Part shown: positions 55,145 through 63,332 of the stretch, one piece after another | Numbering within the stretch: position 1 is the first letter of the stretch | Layout of the letters: the number at the start of each line of letters is the position of its first letter | Source: Alteriqipengyuania lutimaris | GTDB lineage: Bacteria > Pseudomonadota > Alphaproteobacteria > Sphingomonadales > Sphingomonadaceae | Reading direction: 5' to 3' | Assembly: GCF_003363135.1 (NCBI RefSeq) | Contig: NZ_QRBB01000001.1 | Coordinates: 2,516,501 to 2,580,500, forward strand | Length of the DNA stretch: 64,000 nucleotides | Position numbers and translations under genes: made by a program | The notes under the pieces: generated by a model | What the model saw: the letters and a program-made list of their open reading frames with translations, nothing else | What the model was told of the DNA's origin: nothing | Databases searched by the model: none

Positions 55145-55179
55145 TGCCCATATGTCTCCGCTCGACGCGGAAATCAATA

Positions 55180-55458
55180 TCAGCGAAAATTATCCGCGTA
55201 GGCCTGCAGCTTGAGCTTCTTGGGTGGAGTCGTGTGGACGCGCGCGGGGATGCCGTATTTCTCGGCATAGGCCTTCGCCTCGTCCTTGCTGGGGAAGGTC
55301 AGCTGCACCTGCACCTGCGTGTCGCCGCTGCCGGTCCAGCCCATCAGCGGATCGGCGCGGCGCGCCTCGGACTGCTCGAACTCGAGCACCCACTCATCGG
55401 TCCGTGCCTTGCCGGACTGCATCGCGCTCTTGGGACGTTGGTAGATTCTGGCTGCCAT
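55180..55458 (-). CDS. Complex I accessory subunit, NDUFS4-like (ETC complex I subunit family)
   Basis: 92 residues. The start AARIYQRPKSAMQSGKA and the block DPLMGWTGSGDT...LTFPSKDEAKAYAEKYG match the family of alphaproteobacterial homologues of mitochondrial NDUFS4 (18 kDa). It probably joins the peripheral arm of NADH:quinone oxidoreductase. TAGGAA lies 8 bases upstream of the ATG. It is 15 bases downstream of hrpB; no nuo genes are in the window. Confidence 0.93.
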   Translation of the reverse strand: MAARIYQRPKSAMQSGKARTDEWVLEFEQSEARRADPLMGWTGSGDTQVQVQLTFPSKDEAKAYAEKYGIPARVHTTPPKKLKLQAYADNFR

Positions 55459-55473
55459 GGCGCGGTTCCTAAT

Positions 55474-58011
55474 TCAGCCTCGCGATTTTGAAAAGGCGTT
55501 CTTCGTCTTCAGGCTCGCAACCTCGGCCCAGGGTTCCTCGGGCCAGCGATGCTTGGGATAGCGGCCCTTCATGTCCTTGCGCACATCGGCCCAGCTCCCG
55601 CGCCAGAAGGCAGGTAGATCGCGCGTCGCCTGCACCGGGCGCCCGGCGGGGCTGGTGAGCTTGAGCAGCAGCGGCACGCCCTGTCCCTTTGGCCCGATCA
55701 TCGGATGGCGATCGAGCCCGAACAGCGCCTGCACCCGCACTTCGACAGCGGGGGCATCCTGCCCGGTATAGTCGATCGCGTGATGGGTGCCCGCGGGCGA
55801 GGCGAATTCGCGCGGAGCCGCCTCGTCGAGCCGCTGGCGTTCGTTCCAGTCGAGCATGCCGAGCACCGCATCGACCAGCCTGCCCCTGCCCACCGCCAGA
55901 TCGCGGCGTCCGGCGAGCAGCGGCGCGAGCCAGAGATCGGCGGATGCGCGCAGGTTCTCGCGCGAAAGCCCCTCGATCCCCGCGAAGCGCGCCCGGGCGA
56001 CGAGTTCGGGCGGGAGCAGTTCTCCCTGCCGTTCCCCCAGCTTTTCCAGAGCCTTTTCCACAAGCAGCGCCTGCACTGCATCCATATCCGGATCGGGGTC
56101 CGGGCCCTTCGAGAGAACCAGCGCACCCAGCCGCTCTTCTCGCCGCGCCTCGACCCGCTCGCCCGTCCAGCGCAGGGTGCGGTGAAGCTCGATCCTTTCG
56201 CCGTGCCATTGGCGCAAATCGCTTTCGTCGAGCGCCGCCGCCGTCGTGATCCGCGCGCCCTGCGGCGAACCCTGCGCATCGCCGATCACGCAGTATTCGG
56301 CTCGTGCGACCGGCGAGGTCGGGTCGAGCCGGTAGCCGCGACCGTTGGCCGCCAGCCATTGCTCGCCCGAGGTGCCGCGCCGCTTCGCCACGAAGCCCGG
56401 GCGGCCTGCGGCGAGAATAATGGCGAGGGGAAGTCCTGCCCCCGTTCGTGGTGAGCCTGTCGAACCGCGAACGTCGCGCTGCGCCCGCCGTTGGGGGTTC
56501 ACCCCCTCTTCGAGTCCGACAAGCTCAGGACGAGCGGAGATCAGTTTACAAGCCAGATCGGCCCACCGGCCCGCAAGCTTGCGGCTGGCCTCGGCGCGCC
56601 CTCCCCGCTCGCCGTTCCAGCGCGAGAGCCGCGCATCGAGATCTTCGCCGCGACCGCCAAGCCCGCGCTCCTGCAACAGCAGCACCGCCCGCGCGGCCCG
56701 CTCCGCGGTGCCGTGCCGCGCTCCGAACAGCACCATCGCCGCCCCCGCCGGGTCTAGCGGTAGCTGCGCCATCGCTTCGCCCTGCGGCGTGATCCGCCCC
56801 TCGTCATCGAGCGCGCAGAGCGCCTGCAATTCGCCGCGCGCGGTGGCGAGCGACGCCTCGGGCGGCGGGTCGAGCCAGCGCAGCGCAGCCGGCTCGCTCT
56901 CGCCCCATTTCGCCAGCGTGAGCACCAGCGGAGCGAGGTCGCTGGTGGCGATCTCGGGCGGTTCGAAGGCGGGGCGACCGGCATGCGCCGGCTCGGCCCA
57001 AAGGCGATAGGCCACCCCCGGCGCCTGCCGTGCCGCGCGCCCTGCCCGCTGCGTGGCCGAGGCCTGCGAGGCCTGCACCGTCACCAGCCGGTTGCCGCCC
57101 GCCGCGCGGTCGTATTCGGCCCGCCGCGAGAGCCCGCCGTCGACCACCACGCTCACCCCGTCGAGCGTCAGCGAGGTTTCGGCGATCGCGGTCGCCAGCA
57201 CGATCCGGCGGCGGCCTTCCTGATCGCGGCGGATTGCCGCGCGCTGGCCCGCGGGATCGACCAGCCCGTGCAGCGGCAGGATCAGCGCATCGCGCAGACG
57301 CTCCTCCAATCGTTCGCGCACACGCTCGATCTCGCGCACGCCGGGCAGGAAGGCGAGGATGTCACCGCTCTCCTCGCGCCACGCCTGCGCGACCGCATCG
57401 GCCATCGCATCCTCGAAACGGTCTGTACCGCTCGATCCAAGCCATTGAATACGAAGCGGATGACTGCGCCCTTCACTCTCGATCACCGAGCAGTCATCCA
57501 TAAGACCTGCGAACCGCTCCCCGTCGAGCGTCGCGGACATGACCAGCAGGCGCAGGTCCTCGCGCAGCACGGCCTGCGTCTCCAGCGCCAGCGCAAGGCC
57601 GAAATCGCTGTCGAGGTGCCGCTCGTGCGCCTCGTCGAACAGCACGGCGGAGACGCCCGGCAGTTCGGGATCGGCCACGATGCGGTTGAGGAAGATCGCC
57701 TCGGTCAGCACGGTGATGCGGGTGCGCGCGGAGCGCTTGCTGTCGAGCCGGGTGAGGTAGCCGACCGTCTCGCCCGGCTTCTCGCCCAGCATGGCCGCCA
57801 TCCGCTCCGCCGCGGCGCGCGCGGCGACCCGGCGGGGCGAGAGCAGCAGGATTTCGCCCTCGCACCAGTCCTCGTCCAGCAGCGCGGGCGCGACGGCGGT
57901 GGTCTTGCCCGCCCCCGGCGGGGCGACGAGCACCGCGTTGGGTCCGGCCCGCAGCGCGGCCTTCAAATCCGGCAGAACGGCGTGGATGGGGAGACTGGAA
58001 TCGCCGGGCAT
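55474..58011 (-). CDS. hrpB: ATP-dependent RNA helicase HrpB
   Basis: 845 residues of the DEAH family. Walker A APPGAGKTT, DEAHERHLDSD, SATLDGERF, and late motifs TSLTLDGVSVVVDGG and QRAGRAAR are intact. The C-terminal HrpB-specific half follows. The ATG at 58011 is preferred (GGCGGA upstream); a GTG at 58038 is possible. At about residues 492-523 a palindromic repeat of 96 bases has entered in frame, adding a basic stretch (EEGVNPQRRAQRDVRGSTG) before the conserved LPLAIILAAGRPGFVAKRRG. The cellular role of HrpB is not well defined. Confidence 0.93.
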   Translation of the reverse strand: MPGDSSLPIHAVLPDLKAALRAGPNAVLVAPPGAGKTTAVAPALLDEDWCEGEILLLSPRRVAARAAAERMAAMLGEKPGETVGYLTRLDSKRSARTRITVLTEAIFLNRIVADPELPGVSAVLFDEAHERHLDSDFGLALALETQAVLREDLRLLVMSATLDGERFAGLMDDCSVIESEGRSHPLRIQWLGSSGTDRFEDAMADAVAQAWREESGDILAFLPGVREIERVRERLEERLRDALILPLHGLVDPAGQRAAIRRDQEGRRRIVLATAIAETSLTLDGVSVVVDGGLSRRAEYDRAAGGNRLVTVQASQASATQRAGRAARQAPGVAYRLWAEPAHAGRPAFEPPEIATSDLAPLVLTLAKWGESEPAALRWLDPPPEASLATARGELQALCALDDEGRITPQGEAMAQLPLDPAGAAMVLFGARHGTAERAARAVLLLQERGLGGRGEDLDARLSRWNGERGGRAEASRKLAGRWADLACKLISARPELVGLEEGVNPQRRAQRDVRGSTGSPRTGAGLPLAIILAAGRPGFVAKRRGTSGEQWLAANGRGYRLDPTSPVARAEYCVIGDAQGSPQGARITTAAALDESDLRQWHGERIELHRTLRWTGERVEARREERLGALVLSKGPDPDPDMDAVQALLVEKALEKLGERQGELLPPELVARARFAGIEGLSRENLRASADLWLAPLLAGRRDLAVGRGRLVDAVLGMLDWNERQRLDEAAPREFASPAGTHHAIDYTGQDAPAVEVRVQALFGLDRHPMIGPKGQGVPLLLKLTSPAGRPVQATRDLPAFWRGSWADVRKDMKGRYPKHRWPEEPWAEVASLKTKNAFSKSRG
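56442..56537. repeat. Palindromic repeat inserted in frame in hrpB
   Basis: The left arm CCGTTCGTGGTGAGCCTGTC is mirrored by the right arm, which read in reverse complement is CCGCTCGTCCTGAGCTTGTC. The arms differ at few positions. The element is 96 bases, a multiple of three, and has no stop in the hrpB frame. Repeats with GTCCTGAGCTTGTCGAA cores are frequent dispersed palindromes in sphingomonads, normally between genes. Confidence 0.8.
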
Positions 58012-58063
58012 TCGTCCGCCTCTAACCCAAGCCGTCACCCCTGCGAAGGCCGGTCGAAAACCG

Positions 58064-58282
58064 TCACTCCCCCTCCCAGCCGAACACGTCCTCCACTCCG
58101 CACCCGAACAGCCGCGCGATGCGGAAGGCGGTTTCGAGGCTGGGGGAATAGCGCCCCTGTTCGATCGCGATGATCGTGTGGCGCGTCACCCCCACCGCCT
58201 CGCCCAGCGCGGCCTGGCTCATCTTCCCGTGCGCCTCGCGCAGGTTCCGCACGCGGTTGGTGATCGGCGGGCGCTTACCCAT
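58064..58282 (-). CDS. XRE-family transcriptional regulator
   Basis: 72 residues, a single helix-turn-helix domain (MSQAALGEAVGVTRHTIIAIEQGRYSPSLETAFRIARLF), of the small repressor group usually paired with a membrane protein gene. Start MGKRPPITNRVRNLREAHG. It is 12 bases downstream of the membrane protein gene, and two operator-like inverted repeats stand upstream of that gene, so it probably represses the pair. Confidence 0.92.
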   Translation of the reverse strand: MGKRPPITNRVRNLREAHGKMSQAALGEAVGVTRHTIIAIEQGRYSPSLETAFRIARLFGCGVEDVFGWEGE

Positions 58283-58294
58283 CGGAGCGCCCCC

Positions 58295-58699
58295 TCATAC
58301 CGGGCGCCGGAAGAAGTAGATCTGGAACGCGTATTCGGCGAGCTGCGCCACGATCAGCGCACCGATGATGTGGTGGAACAGCATCGTGCCACTGGGCAGC
58401 GCGACATAGGTGATGCACGAAGAGATCGCCAGCACGCCGAGCACCACGCCCGACCAGTGCCCGGCCTTGTCGATCGCGGGCTGCTCGCGCTCGTCGGCGG
58501 GAGCATTGGCTTCGCCGGGGGACGACAGCGCGAGCACCGTCTGCGCGACGATCGACAGGACGATCACCGCGAGCACATAGGGGATCAGCGGGCCGATCAC
58601 CGGCGCCTGCGGCGCGGTGTAGACGAGGTTGGCATAGAACAGCCCGGTGACGAGCATGATCGCCCCCATCACCCAGGCGGATTTTTCCTTGAACGACAT
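58295..58699 (-). CDS. Four-span membrane protein paired with the XRE regulator
   Basis: 134 residues. Four hydrophobic segments: AWVMGAIMLVTGLFYANLVY, LIPYVLAVIVLSIVAQTVLAL, WSGVVLGVLAISSCITYVAL and HIIGALIVAQLAEYAFQIYF. A charged loop lies between spans 2 and 3. GGAG lies about 8 bases before the ATG at 58699. Such XRE plus membrane protein pairs are common; the function is unknown. Confidence 0.85.
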   Translation of the reverse strand: MSFKEKSAWVMGAIMLVTGLFYANLVYTAPQAPVIGPLIPYVLAVIVLSIVAQTVLALSSPGEANAPADEREQPAIDKAGHWSGVVLGVLAISSCITYVALPSGTMLFHHIIGALIVAQLAEYAFQIYFFRRPV

Positions 58700-58721
58700 G
58701 GCAGCGAATCTCCTCCGTTAT

Positions 58722-58776
58722 GTAGAACATTTTTTACATAGGAGGACGCGGGCTGGATGTCGAACATTTTTGACAT
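58722..58776 (-). promoter_or_regulatory. Twin operator-like inverted repeats of the XRE cassette
   Basis: TGTAGAACATTTTTTACA (58722-58739) and TGTCGAACATTTTTGACA (58759-58776) share 16 of 18 positions and each has inverted TGT(C/A) ... (G/T)ACA ends. Their starts are 37 bases apart, and the first lies 22 bases ahead of the membrane protein start. Autorepression by the XRE protein is the likely use. Confidence 0.65.
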
Positions 58777-58845
58777 CATCCCCTTGCGACAAGTATCCAC
58801 AGTTGCCGTCTCACGATTAAAGGAGTGCGGTGATATGAGAGGTGG

Positions 58846-59643
58846 ATGGGCAAGATTTCACTTTCCTCTGGTGCAGGATCAGGCGGGTTGGGTCTAATCT
58901 TGGCAGGAGCGGCGGAAGTGATCGGTGCTCGCACGGACCAAGATTGGCTACGCTACATTGGCTGGGCAGGGATGGTACTCGGCCTCGTTACCATTATCGC
59001 TAGCGTCCGTTGGAACGATAGAGAATGGTGGAAGCGCAGACCTAAAGAAGCCCTCACAACGATTGCAGCGCCGCTTCGGCTAAATAATTCGTCCACCGCG
59101 GTCTTTAGACGCTACGACGATGAACATCGCGGTTCAGCGGTAACAAACTCTTATCGGGCCTCGGACTGCCGGATAGACCTAATGGAAGCTTCACTATACT
59201 GGCCTCCGCCAAAAAGATTTCCCCGAAGAATGGTTGAGTTTGCACAAAGCATACCGGAAGATCAGCGCGAGAATTGGCTGACCACACAGGCAGCCAGCGA
59301 AGAAGTGACGAGGCTAATTTCCAGCGCGATACAATCTGGGGAATTGCCTGTTTGGGTCGCGCCGAACGACGGCGACGAAAAGTTGGTGGACCCTGGGGCA
59401 ATCATAGAGATGGATCATGCTTCGGTTGTATCTGGCGTCTACCGACCGCCGAATGATCGTGGCTGGCTCTACGGGCGCCCGCTGTTCGTGAAGAAAACTG
59501 ATTGGATTGAGTTTGTCGCATCGGTGCAGGCTATGAAAGGTGCCCCGAAAAGGTGGCGAAAAAAGAAAAGAAGAAAGACGATGTCAGCAGGCTTCGCTGG
59601 TATCCTAGCGGCTAGGAACGGCTCGTGCGCTGAAAAGCCATAA
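58846..59643 (+). CDS. Orphan membrane-anchored protein of atypical composition
   Basis: 265 residues with GAGAGGTGG just before the ATG. Two N-terminal hydrophobic segments (GLGLILAGAAEVIGA and YIGWAGMVLGLVTIIASV) form a hairpin with the rest in the cytoplasm: a region with YWPPPKRFPRRMVEFAQ, an acidic part (APNDGDEKLVDPGAIIEMD), and a very basic end (KRWRKKKRRKTMSAG). GC content and codon use (many ATA, AGA, TTA, GGT-like codons) stand out as lower-GC than neighbours. No family recognised. Probably acquired by transfer. It lies between the XRE cassette and the prenyl synthase gene. Confidence 0.65.
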   Translation: MGKISLSSGAGSGGLGLILAGAAEVIGARTDQDWLRYIGWAGMVLGLVTIIASVRWNDREWWKRRPKEALTTIAAPLRLNNSSTAVFRRYDDEHRGSAVTNSYRASDCRIDLMEASLYWPPPKRFPRRMVEFAQSIPEDQRENWLTTQAASEEVTRLISSAIQSGELPVWVAPNDGDEKLVDPGAIIEMDHASVVSGVYRPPNDRGWLYGRPLFVKKTDWIEFVASVQAMKGAPKRWRKKKRRKTMSAGFAGILAARNGSCAEKP

Positions 59644-59796
59644 TCAGTTAGTTGAGCATCGACTCAGGAGTCTCCAAGAGATTGTGACGAAACTTAAGCT
59701 CGTCCAGATATTTCGGAAGATGCTTCGCGGGCAAACGAGAGCATGCGCCCCGCTGCTCCCGCCATCTACGGGGAAGCACGAGCGTCAGAGCAAACC

Positions 59797-60819
59797 CTAA
59801 TGCCCCCGCGCCACCGCAAACTGCGCGGCTTCGACCATCGCCTCACGCGCCTTGCCATCCGGAAAGATCGACAGCGCATCGGCCGCGCGCTGGGCGAAGT
59901 GCTGGGCGCGTTCGCGGGTGGCGGTGACGCAGTCGTGGCGGTCGACCAGCGCGACCGCGTGGGCGAGGTCGTCGTCCGAGGTCCTGTGCCCCGCGATCGC
60001 GGCTTCCCAGAAGGTGCGCTCTTCGGCGTCGCCGCGGGCGTAGGCGAGGATCACGGGCAGGGTCATCTTGCCCTCGCGGAAATCGTCGCCCCGGTCCTTG
60101 CCCATTTCCGCCGCGTCGGACGAATAGTCGAGCGCATCGTCGACCAGCTGGAACGCGATGCCGAGGTTGCGGCCGTAATCGTCGAGCGCCTGTTCCTCGC
60201 TGTCGCTGCATTCGGCGACCACGGCGGCGATGCGGCTGGCGGCGGCGAACAGTGCGGCGGTCTTCGCGCCGATGATGTCGAGATAGCGCTGTTCGCTGGT
60301 GGCGACCTTGCGCTGCGCGGTCAGCTGCGCGACCTCGCCCTCGGCAATGATCGCGCTGGCGGAGGAGAGGATCTTGAGCACGCGCAAGGACCCGTCCTCG
60401 GTCATCAGCTCGAACGCGCGGCTGAACAGGAAATCGCCGACCAGCACGGTCGCCGGATTGCCGAAGATGATGTTGGCGGCGGCCTTGCCCCGGCGCATCT
60501 CGCTGCCGTCGACCACATCGTCGTGCAGCAGCGTGGCGGTGTGAATGAACTCGACCGAGGCAGCCAGCTTGTGATGCCGCGTGCCCTGGTAGCCGACCAG
60601 CTCCGCCCCCGCGAGCGTCAGCATCGGGCGCAGACGCTTGCCCCCGCCCGAGATCAGGTGCCCGGCAAGGCGCGGAATCAGCGGAATCTCGCTCTGCATC
60701 CGGTCGAGGATCACGGCGTTGACGGCATTGAGGCCCGGCGCGGTCAGCGCCAGCATCGCGTCGATCGAGGCTTCGGGCTTGCCCGCCGCATTGGCGAAAG
60801 GAAGGATCTCGGCGGTCAT
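59797..60819 (-). CDS. Polyprenyl diphosphate synthase (ubiquinone side chain type)
   Basis: 340 residues. The first aspartate-rich motif is LLHDDVVD (DDxxD) and the second is QLVDDALDYSS (DDxxD). GGGKRLRP binds the allylic substrate. The length and spacing fit IspB-like long-chain trans-prenyl synthases that build the quinone tail, probably decaprenyl in this group. ATG at 60819 or 60825; neither has a clear ribosome binding site. It ends close to the plus-strand orphan gene region. Confidence 0.93.
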   Translation of the reverse strand: MTAEILPFANAAGKPEASIDAMLALTAPGLNAVNAVILDRMQSEIPLIPRLAGHLISGGGKRLRPMLTLAGAELVGYQGTRHHKLAASVEFIHTATLLHDDVVDGSEMRRGKAAANIIFGNPATVLVGDFLFSRAFELMTEDGSLRVLKILSSASAIIAEGEVAQLTAQRKVATSEQRYLDIIGAKTAALFAAASRIAAVVAECSDSEEQALDDYGRNLGIAFQLVDDALDYSSDAAEMGKDRGDDFREGKMTLPVILAYARGDAEERTFWEAAIAGHRTSDDDLAHAVALVDRHDCVTATRERAQHFAQRAADALSIFPDGKAREAMVEAAQFAVARGH

Positions 60820-61047
60820 CGGCATCGCAATGGCCAAGCCGCGCGGGTATTTCAAGCGCATTAGAGGCACGCGCGTGTCGCGTCGCACGGAACGCAGCTC
60901 CCGGACCGACCGCCCCGATTGCGGCACAAGTGTGTTATTTTGATCGCAGCCGAGCGTCTCTCTGGCCGAAATCGGCGAAAGGCGGTTGCGAGCAACTTTC
61001 ACATGTCATACTCGAAGACGCTCAGGGCACTTATTGGAGAGTTTGAG

Positions 61048-61260
61048 ATGAAGCTTGGCAAAACCTTTGCCGTAGTCGCCGCAGCCACCCTCGCCACCGC
61101 GCCGATCGCGGCGCAGGCGGACGTCCGCGCGAGCGCACCCGTCGATGGCGAAAGCGAAGTGGGCGGTGGTGCCTACACCCCGCTCATCCTCCTCGCGATC
61201 GTCGGCATCGGCATCGGCATCGCCGCATCGGGTGGCGACGACGAGGCCGTCAGCCCGTAA
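61048..61260 (+). CDS. Mini exported protein A (paralogue pair)
   Basis: 70 residues. GGAG lies 8 bases ahead of the ATG. It has a signal peptide (KTFAVVAAATLATAPIAAQA), a short motif RASAPVDGESEVGGG, a second hydrophobic segment (YTPLILLAIVGIGIGIAAS) and an acidic end GGDDEAVSP. The next gene has the same plan. Probably a small inner-membrane protein with both ends defined; no known family. Followed by a strong terminator. Confidence 0.8.
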   Translation: MKLGKTFAVVAAATLATAPIAAQADVRASAPVDGESEVGGGAYTPLILLAIVGIGIGIAASGGDDEAVSP

Positions 61261-61284
61261 AATTCATCGATTTTCGTCGAGAAG

Positions 61285-61320
61285 GGGGGTGCGGAGCGAT
61301 CCGCGCCCCCTTTTTCTTTT
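61285..61320 (+). terminator. Intrinsic terminator of mini exported protein A
   Basis: GGGGGTGCGG-AGCGAT-CCGCGCCCCC followed by TTTTTCTTTT, 25 bases after the stop. Confidence 0.9.
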
Positions 61321-61517
61321 CCGGCCCTTCTTCGCATTGGACATGAGCGCGCGGGGGGTGCCGGGGTTCCGCGTTCCGTCGGTTCGGCGCTACACCGCCT
61401 CTTTTCGTCACCGATTGAACTATTTAGGGAACCGCAAGCGGAGCTATGGCTTGTTATCCCGTCGCCTGCGAATTCGTTCGCCAGGGACGGCCTGCAATCC
61501 GAGAAGGAAGCACGACC

Positions 61518-61736
61518 ATGACCAATCCACGCCTAGTTGCCGCACTTGCCGGCGCCGCCCTCGCTGTAACCCCCATCGCAGCCCAAGCGGAAGCGCGCTC
61601 GGCAGCGCCCGTCGACGGTGAAAGTTCGCTGGGCGGTAGCCCGGTCGCCGCCATTATCGCGGCCGCCATTGCCGGCCTGATCGTCGTCGCCACGGTCACC
61701 TCGACCGATGACGAAGACGACGCTGTCAGCCCCTGA
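61518..61736 (+). CDS. Mini exported protein B (paralogue of the 61.0 kb gene)
   Basis: 72 residues. AAGGAAG stands 8 bases ahead of the ATG. Signal peptide (RLVAALAGAALAVTPIAAQA), then RSAAPVDGESSLGGS, a hydrophobic segment (VAAIIAAAIAGLIVVATVT) and the acidic tail DDEDDAVSP. It shares APVDGES, the two-span plan and the DAVSP/EAVSP end with the preceding gene, so the two arose by duplication. Each has its own promoter region and terminator. Confidence 0.8.
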   Translation: MTNPRLVAALAGAALAVTPIAAQAEARSAAPVDGESSLGGSPVAAIIAAAIAGLIVVATVTSTDDEDDAVSP

Positions 61737-61758
61737 TCGCACGACAGATATGATGAGG

Positions 61759-61788
61759 AGAGGGCGCTGCGGCGCCCTCTTTTTTTTG
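61759..61788 (+). terminator. Intrinsic terminator of mini exported protein B
   Basis: AGAGGGCGC-TGCG-GCGCCCTCT, a perfect nine-pair stem with a four-base loop, followed by eight T. Confidence 0.95.
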
Positions 61789-61799
61789 CGCGGTCGGTA

Positions 61800-63332
61800 T
61801 TAGGCGCGAGGCAGCGAGAGTCGCACCAGCAGCCCGCCCAGATCCTCGCTCTCGGCCAGGTCGACCGAACCGCCATAGATTTCGGCCACATCGCGGACGA
61901 TCGCCAGGCCCAGGCCGGTGCCAGGTTTGCCGGTATCGAGCCGTGCGCCGCGATCGAAGATCTCGATCCGCTTTCCTTCGGGGATGCCCATCCCGTCATC
62001 CTCGATCCAGATCACGCAGCGGCGATCTTCCGGCTCGGCATCGATCGTGACGAACACGCTCCCGCCGCCGTATTTGGCGGCGTTCTCGATCAGGTTGCCG
62101 AGGATTTCATCGAGGTCCTGGCGTTCTATCGCGACGCGCGCCTCGCGCGATCCGTCGAGGTCGAAACGCACGTCCGGGTAGAGCCGCTCGACCGCGCGCC
62201 GGACCGCCTCGGCACTCTCGCAAACGGGCGTCTGCGCATGGCCGACTGCACGGCGCCCGACGGCGCGCGCACGGGCAAGGTGGTGGTCGACATGACGGCG
62301 CATCGTGCGCGCTTCCCGGATCACCGTGCTGGCGAGATCGGGCGCATGCGCGGTCGCGGCATTGTTCACGACCGTCAGCGGGGTCTTAAGCGCATGTGCG
62401 AGGTTGCCCGCGTGCGTGCGCGCTTCTTCCGCCTGCCGCTCCGAATGTTCGAGCAGCATGTTCAATTCCTGCACCAGCGGCTGGACCTCCAGCGGCAGCG
62501 GATCGGTCACCCGGTTGCTACCCGAGGTGCGGATATGCTGGATCGCCGCCTCGATCCGGCGCAGCGGACGCAGGCCGACATAGCTTTGCAGCAGCACGAG
62601 AACCATCAGGCCGAGGCCGAGGATGACGAAGCTGATGACGAGAATGCGCTGGATGCGGCCGATCTGCTCGTCGATTTCGCTGCGAGACGAGGCGACGGCG
62701 AAGGTCCACATCGTGTCCCTTCCCGGCAGCGTCGTGTCGCGCTGGGCAATCCGCAGCGGTTCGCCCCGGAACTGCTCGCTGTCGTAATAGAGCGGCTCGT
62801 CCTCCAGCGAATCGCGCAGGTCGAGCGCCTCGTCCCACAATGATCGCGATGGCAGGACATCGGGATCGTTCAGGTTCACCGGCTCCCCGGCGGGGCTGAT
62901 CTGGTAATAGAGGCCCGAATTGGGTTCGAGAAAACGCTGGTCGCCCATCGGCCGGATCAGCCAGATCTCGCCGGTCTGCTGGATTTCGGCCGATGCGATC
63001 AGCGCGGTCAGATTGTTGTCCAGCTGGGTATCGAAGTTGCGCTCCAGCAGGTTGGTCAGCGTGCGATCGAGCGCGAGGCCGCCGCCGAGCAGCAGGACGA
63101 CGATCCAGATCGCCGAAATGGCGATCATCCGCCATGTCAGGCTGCCCGTGTGCGGCGCGACGAAATCGCGCGGGCGCTCGCGATGCGTTTCGCCCGCCAC
63201 CCGGTCAGGCGCGCGCGGATCGCGCCTGCCCGAACGGCTCGCGCCGGCAGCCGCCCCCTCGCGGGGTGCGTCGGCCGCGGCGCTATGCCCGGGGGGCGTC
63301 GGCGGGGTCGTCGAGGCTGTAGCCAAGGCCAC
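61800..63332 (-). CDS. Sensor histidine kinase (PhoQ-like)
   Basis: About 500 residues. A long proline/arginine-rich N-terminus precedes membrane span 1 (MIAISAIWIVVLLLGGGLAL). A periplasmic sensor of about 150 residues, span 2 (ILVISFVILGLGLMVLVLL), a HAMP-like linker, the H-box AHALKTPLTV and the ATPase with LIENAAKYGG, EDDGMGIP and GTGLGLAIV follow. The GTG at 63332 overlaps the regulator gene by 50 bases and has no good ribosome binding site, so the true start may be further in. The ligand is unknown; PhoQ-like is from the layout only. Confidence 0.9.
   Translation of the reverse strand: MALATASTTPPTPPGHSAAADAPREGAAAGASRSGRRDPRAPDRVAGETHRERPRDFVAPHTGSLTWRMIAISAIWIVVLLLGGGLALDRTLTNLLERNFDTQLDNNLTALIASAEIQQTGEIWLIRPMGDQRFLEPNSGLYYQISPAGEPVNLNDPDVLPSRSLWDEALDLRDSLEDEPLYYDSEQFRGEPLRIAQRDTTLPGRDTMWTFAVASSRSEIDEQIGRIQRILVISFVILGLGLMVLVLLQSYVGLRPLRRIEAAIQHIRTSGSNRVTDPLPLEVQPLVQELNMLLEHSERQAEEARTHAGNLAHALKTPLTVVNNAATAHAPDLASTVIREARTMRRHVDHHLARARAVGRRAVGHAQTPVCESAEAVRRAVERLYPDVRFDLDGSREARVAIERQDLDEILGNLIENAAKYGGGSVFVTIDAEPEDRRCVIWIEDDGMGIPEGKRIEIFDRGARLDTGKPGTGLGLAIVRDVAEIYGGSVDLAESEDLGGLLVRLSLPRA

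Noticed and set aside
58064..59643. Toxin-antitoxin or phage-defence island made of the XRE gene, its partner and the orphan gene
   Set aside because: The XRE partner is a four-span protein of a common regulator pair, the orphan gene is on the other strand with its own start, and no toxin or nuclease motif is seen.
61427..61460. GGAAC and a downstream GTT before mini exported protein B, as an EcfG promoter
   Set aside because: The spacer is about 20 bases, longer than the known 16-18.
63283..63332. Frameshift between the response regulator and kinase genes
   Set aside because: The 50-base overlap is more simply explained by a kinase start codon placed too far upstream.
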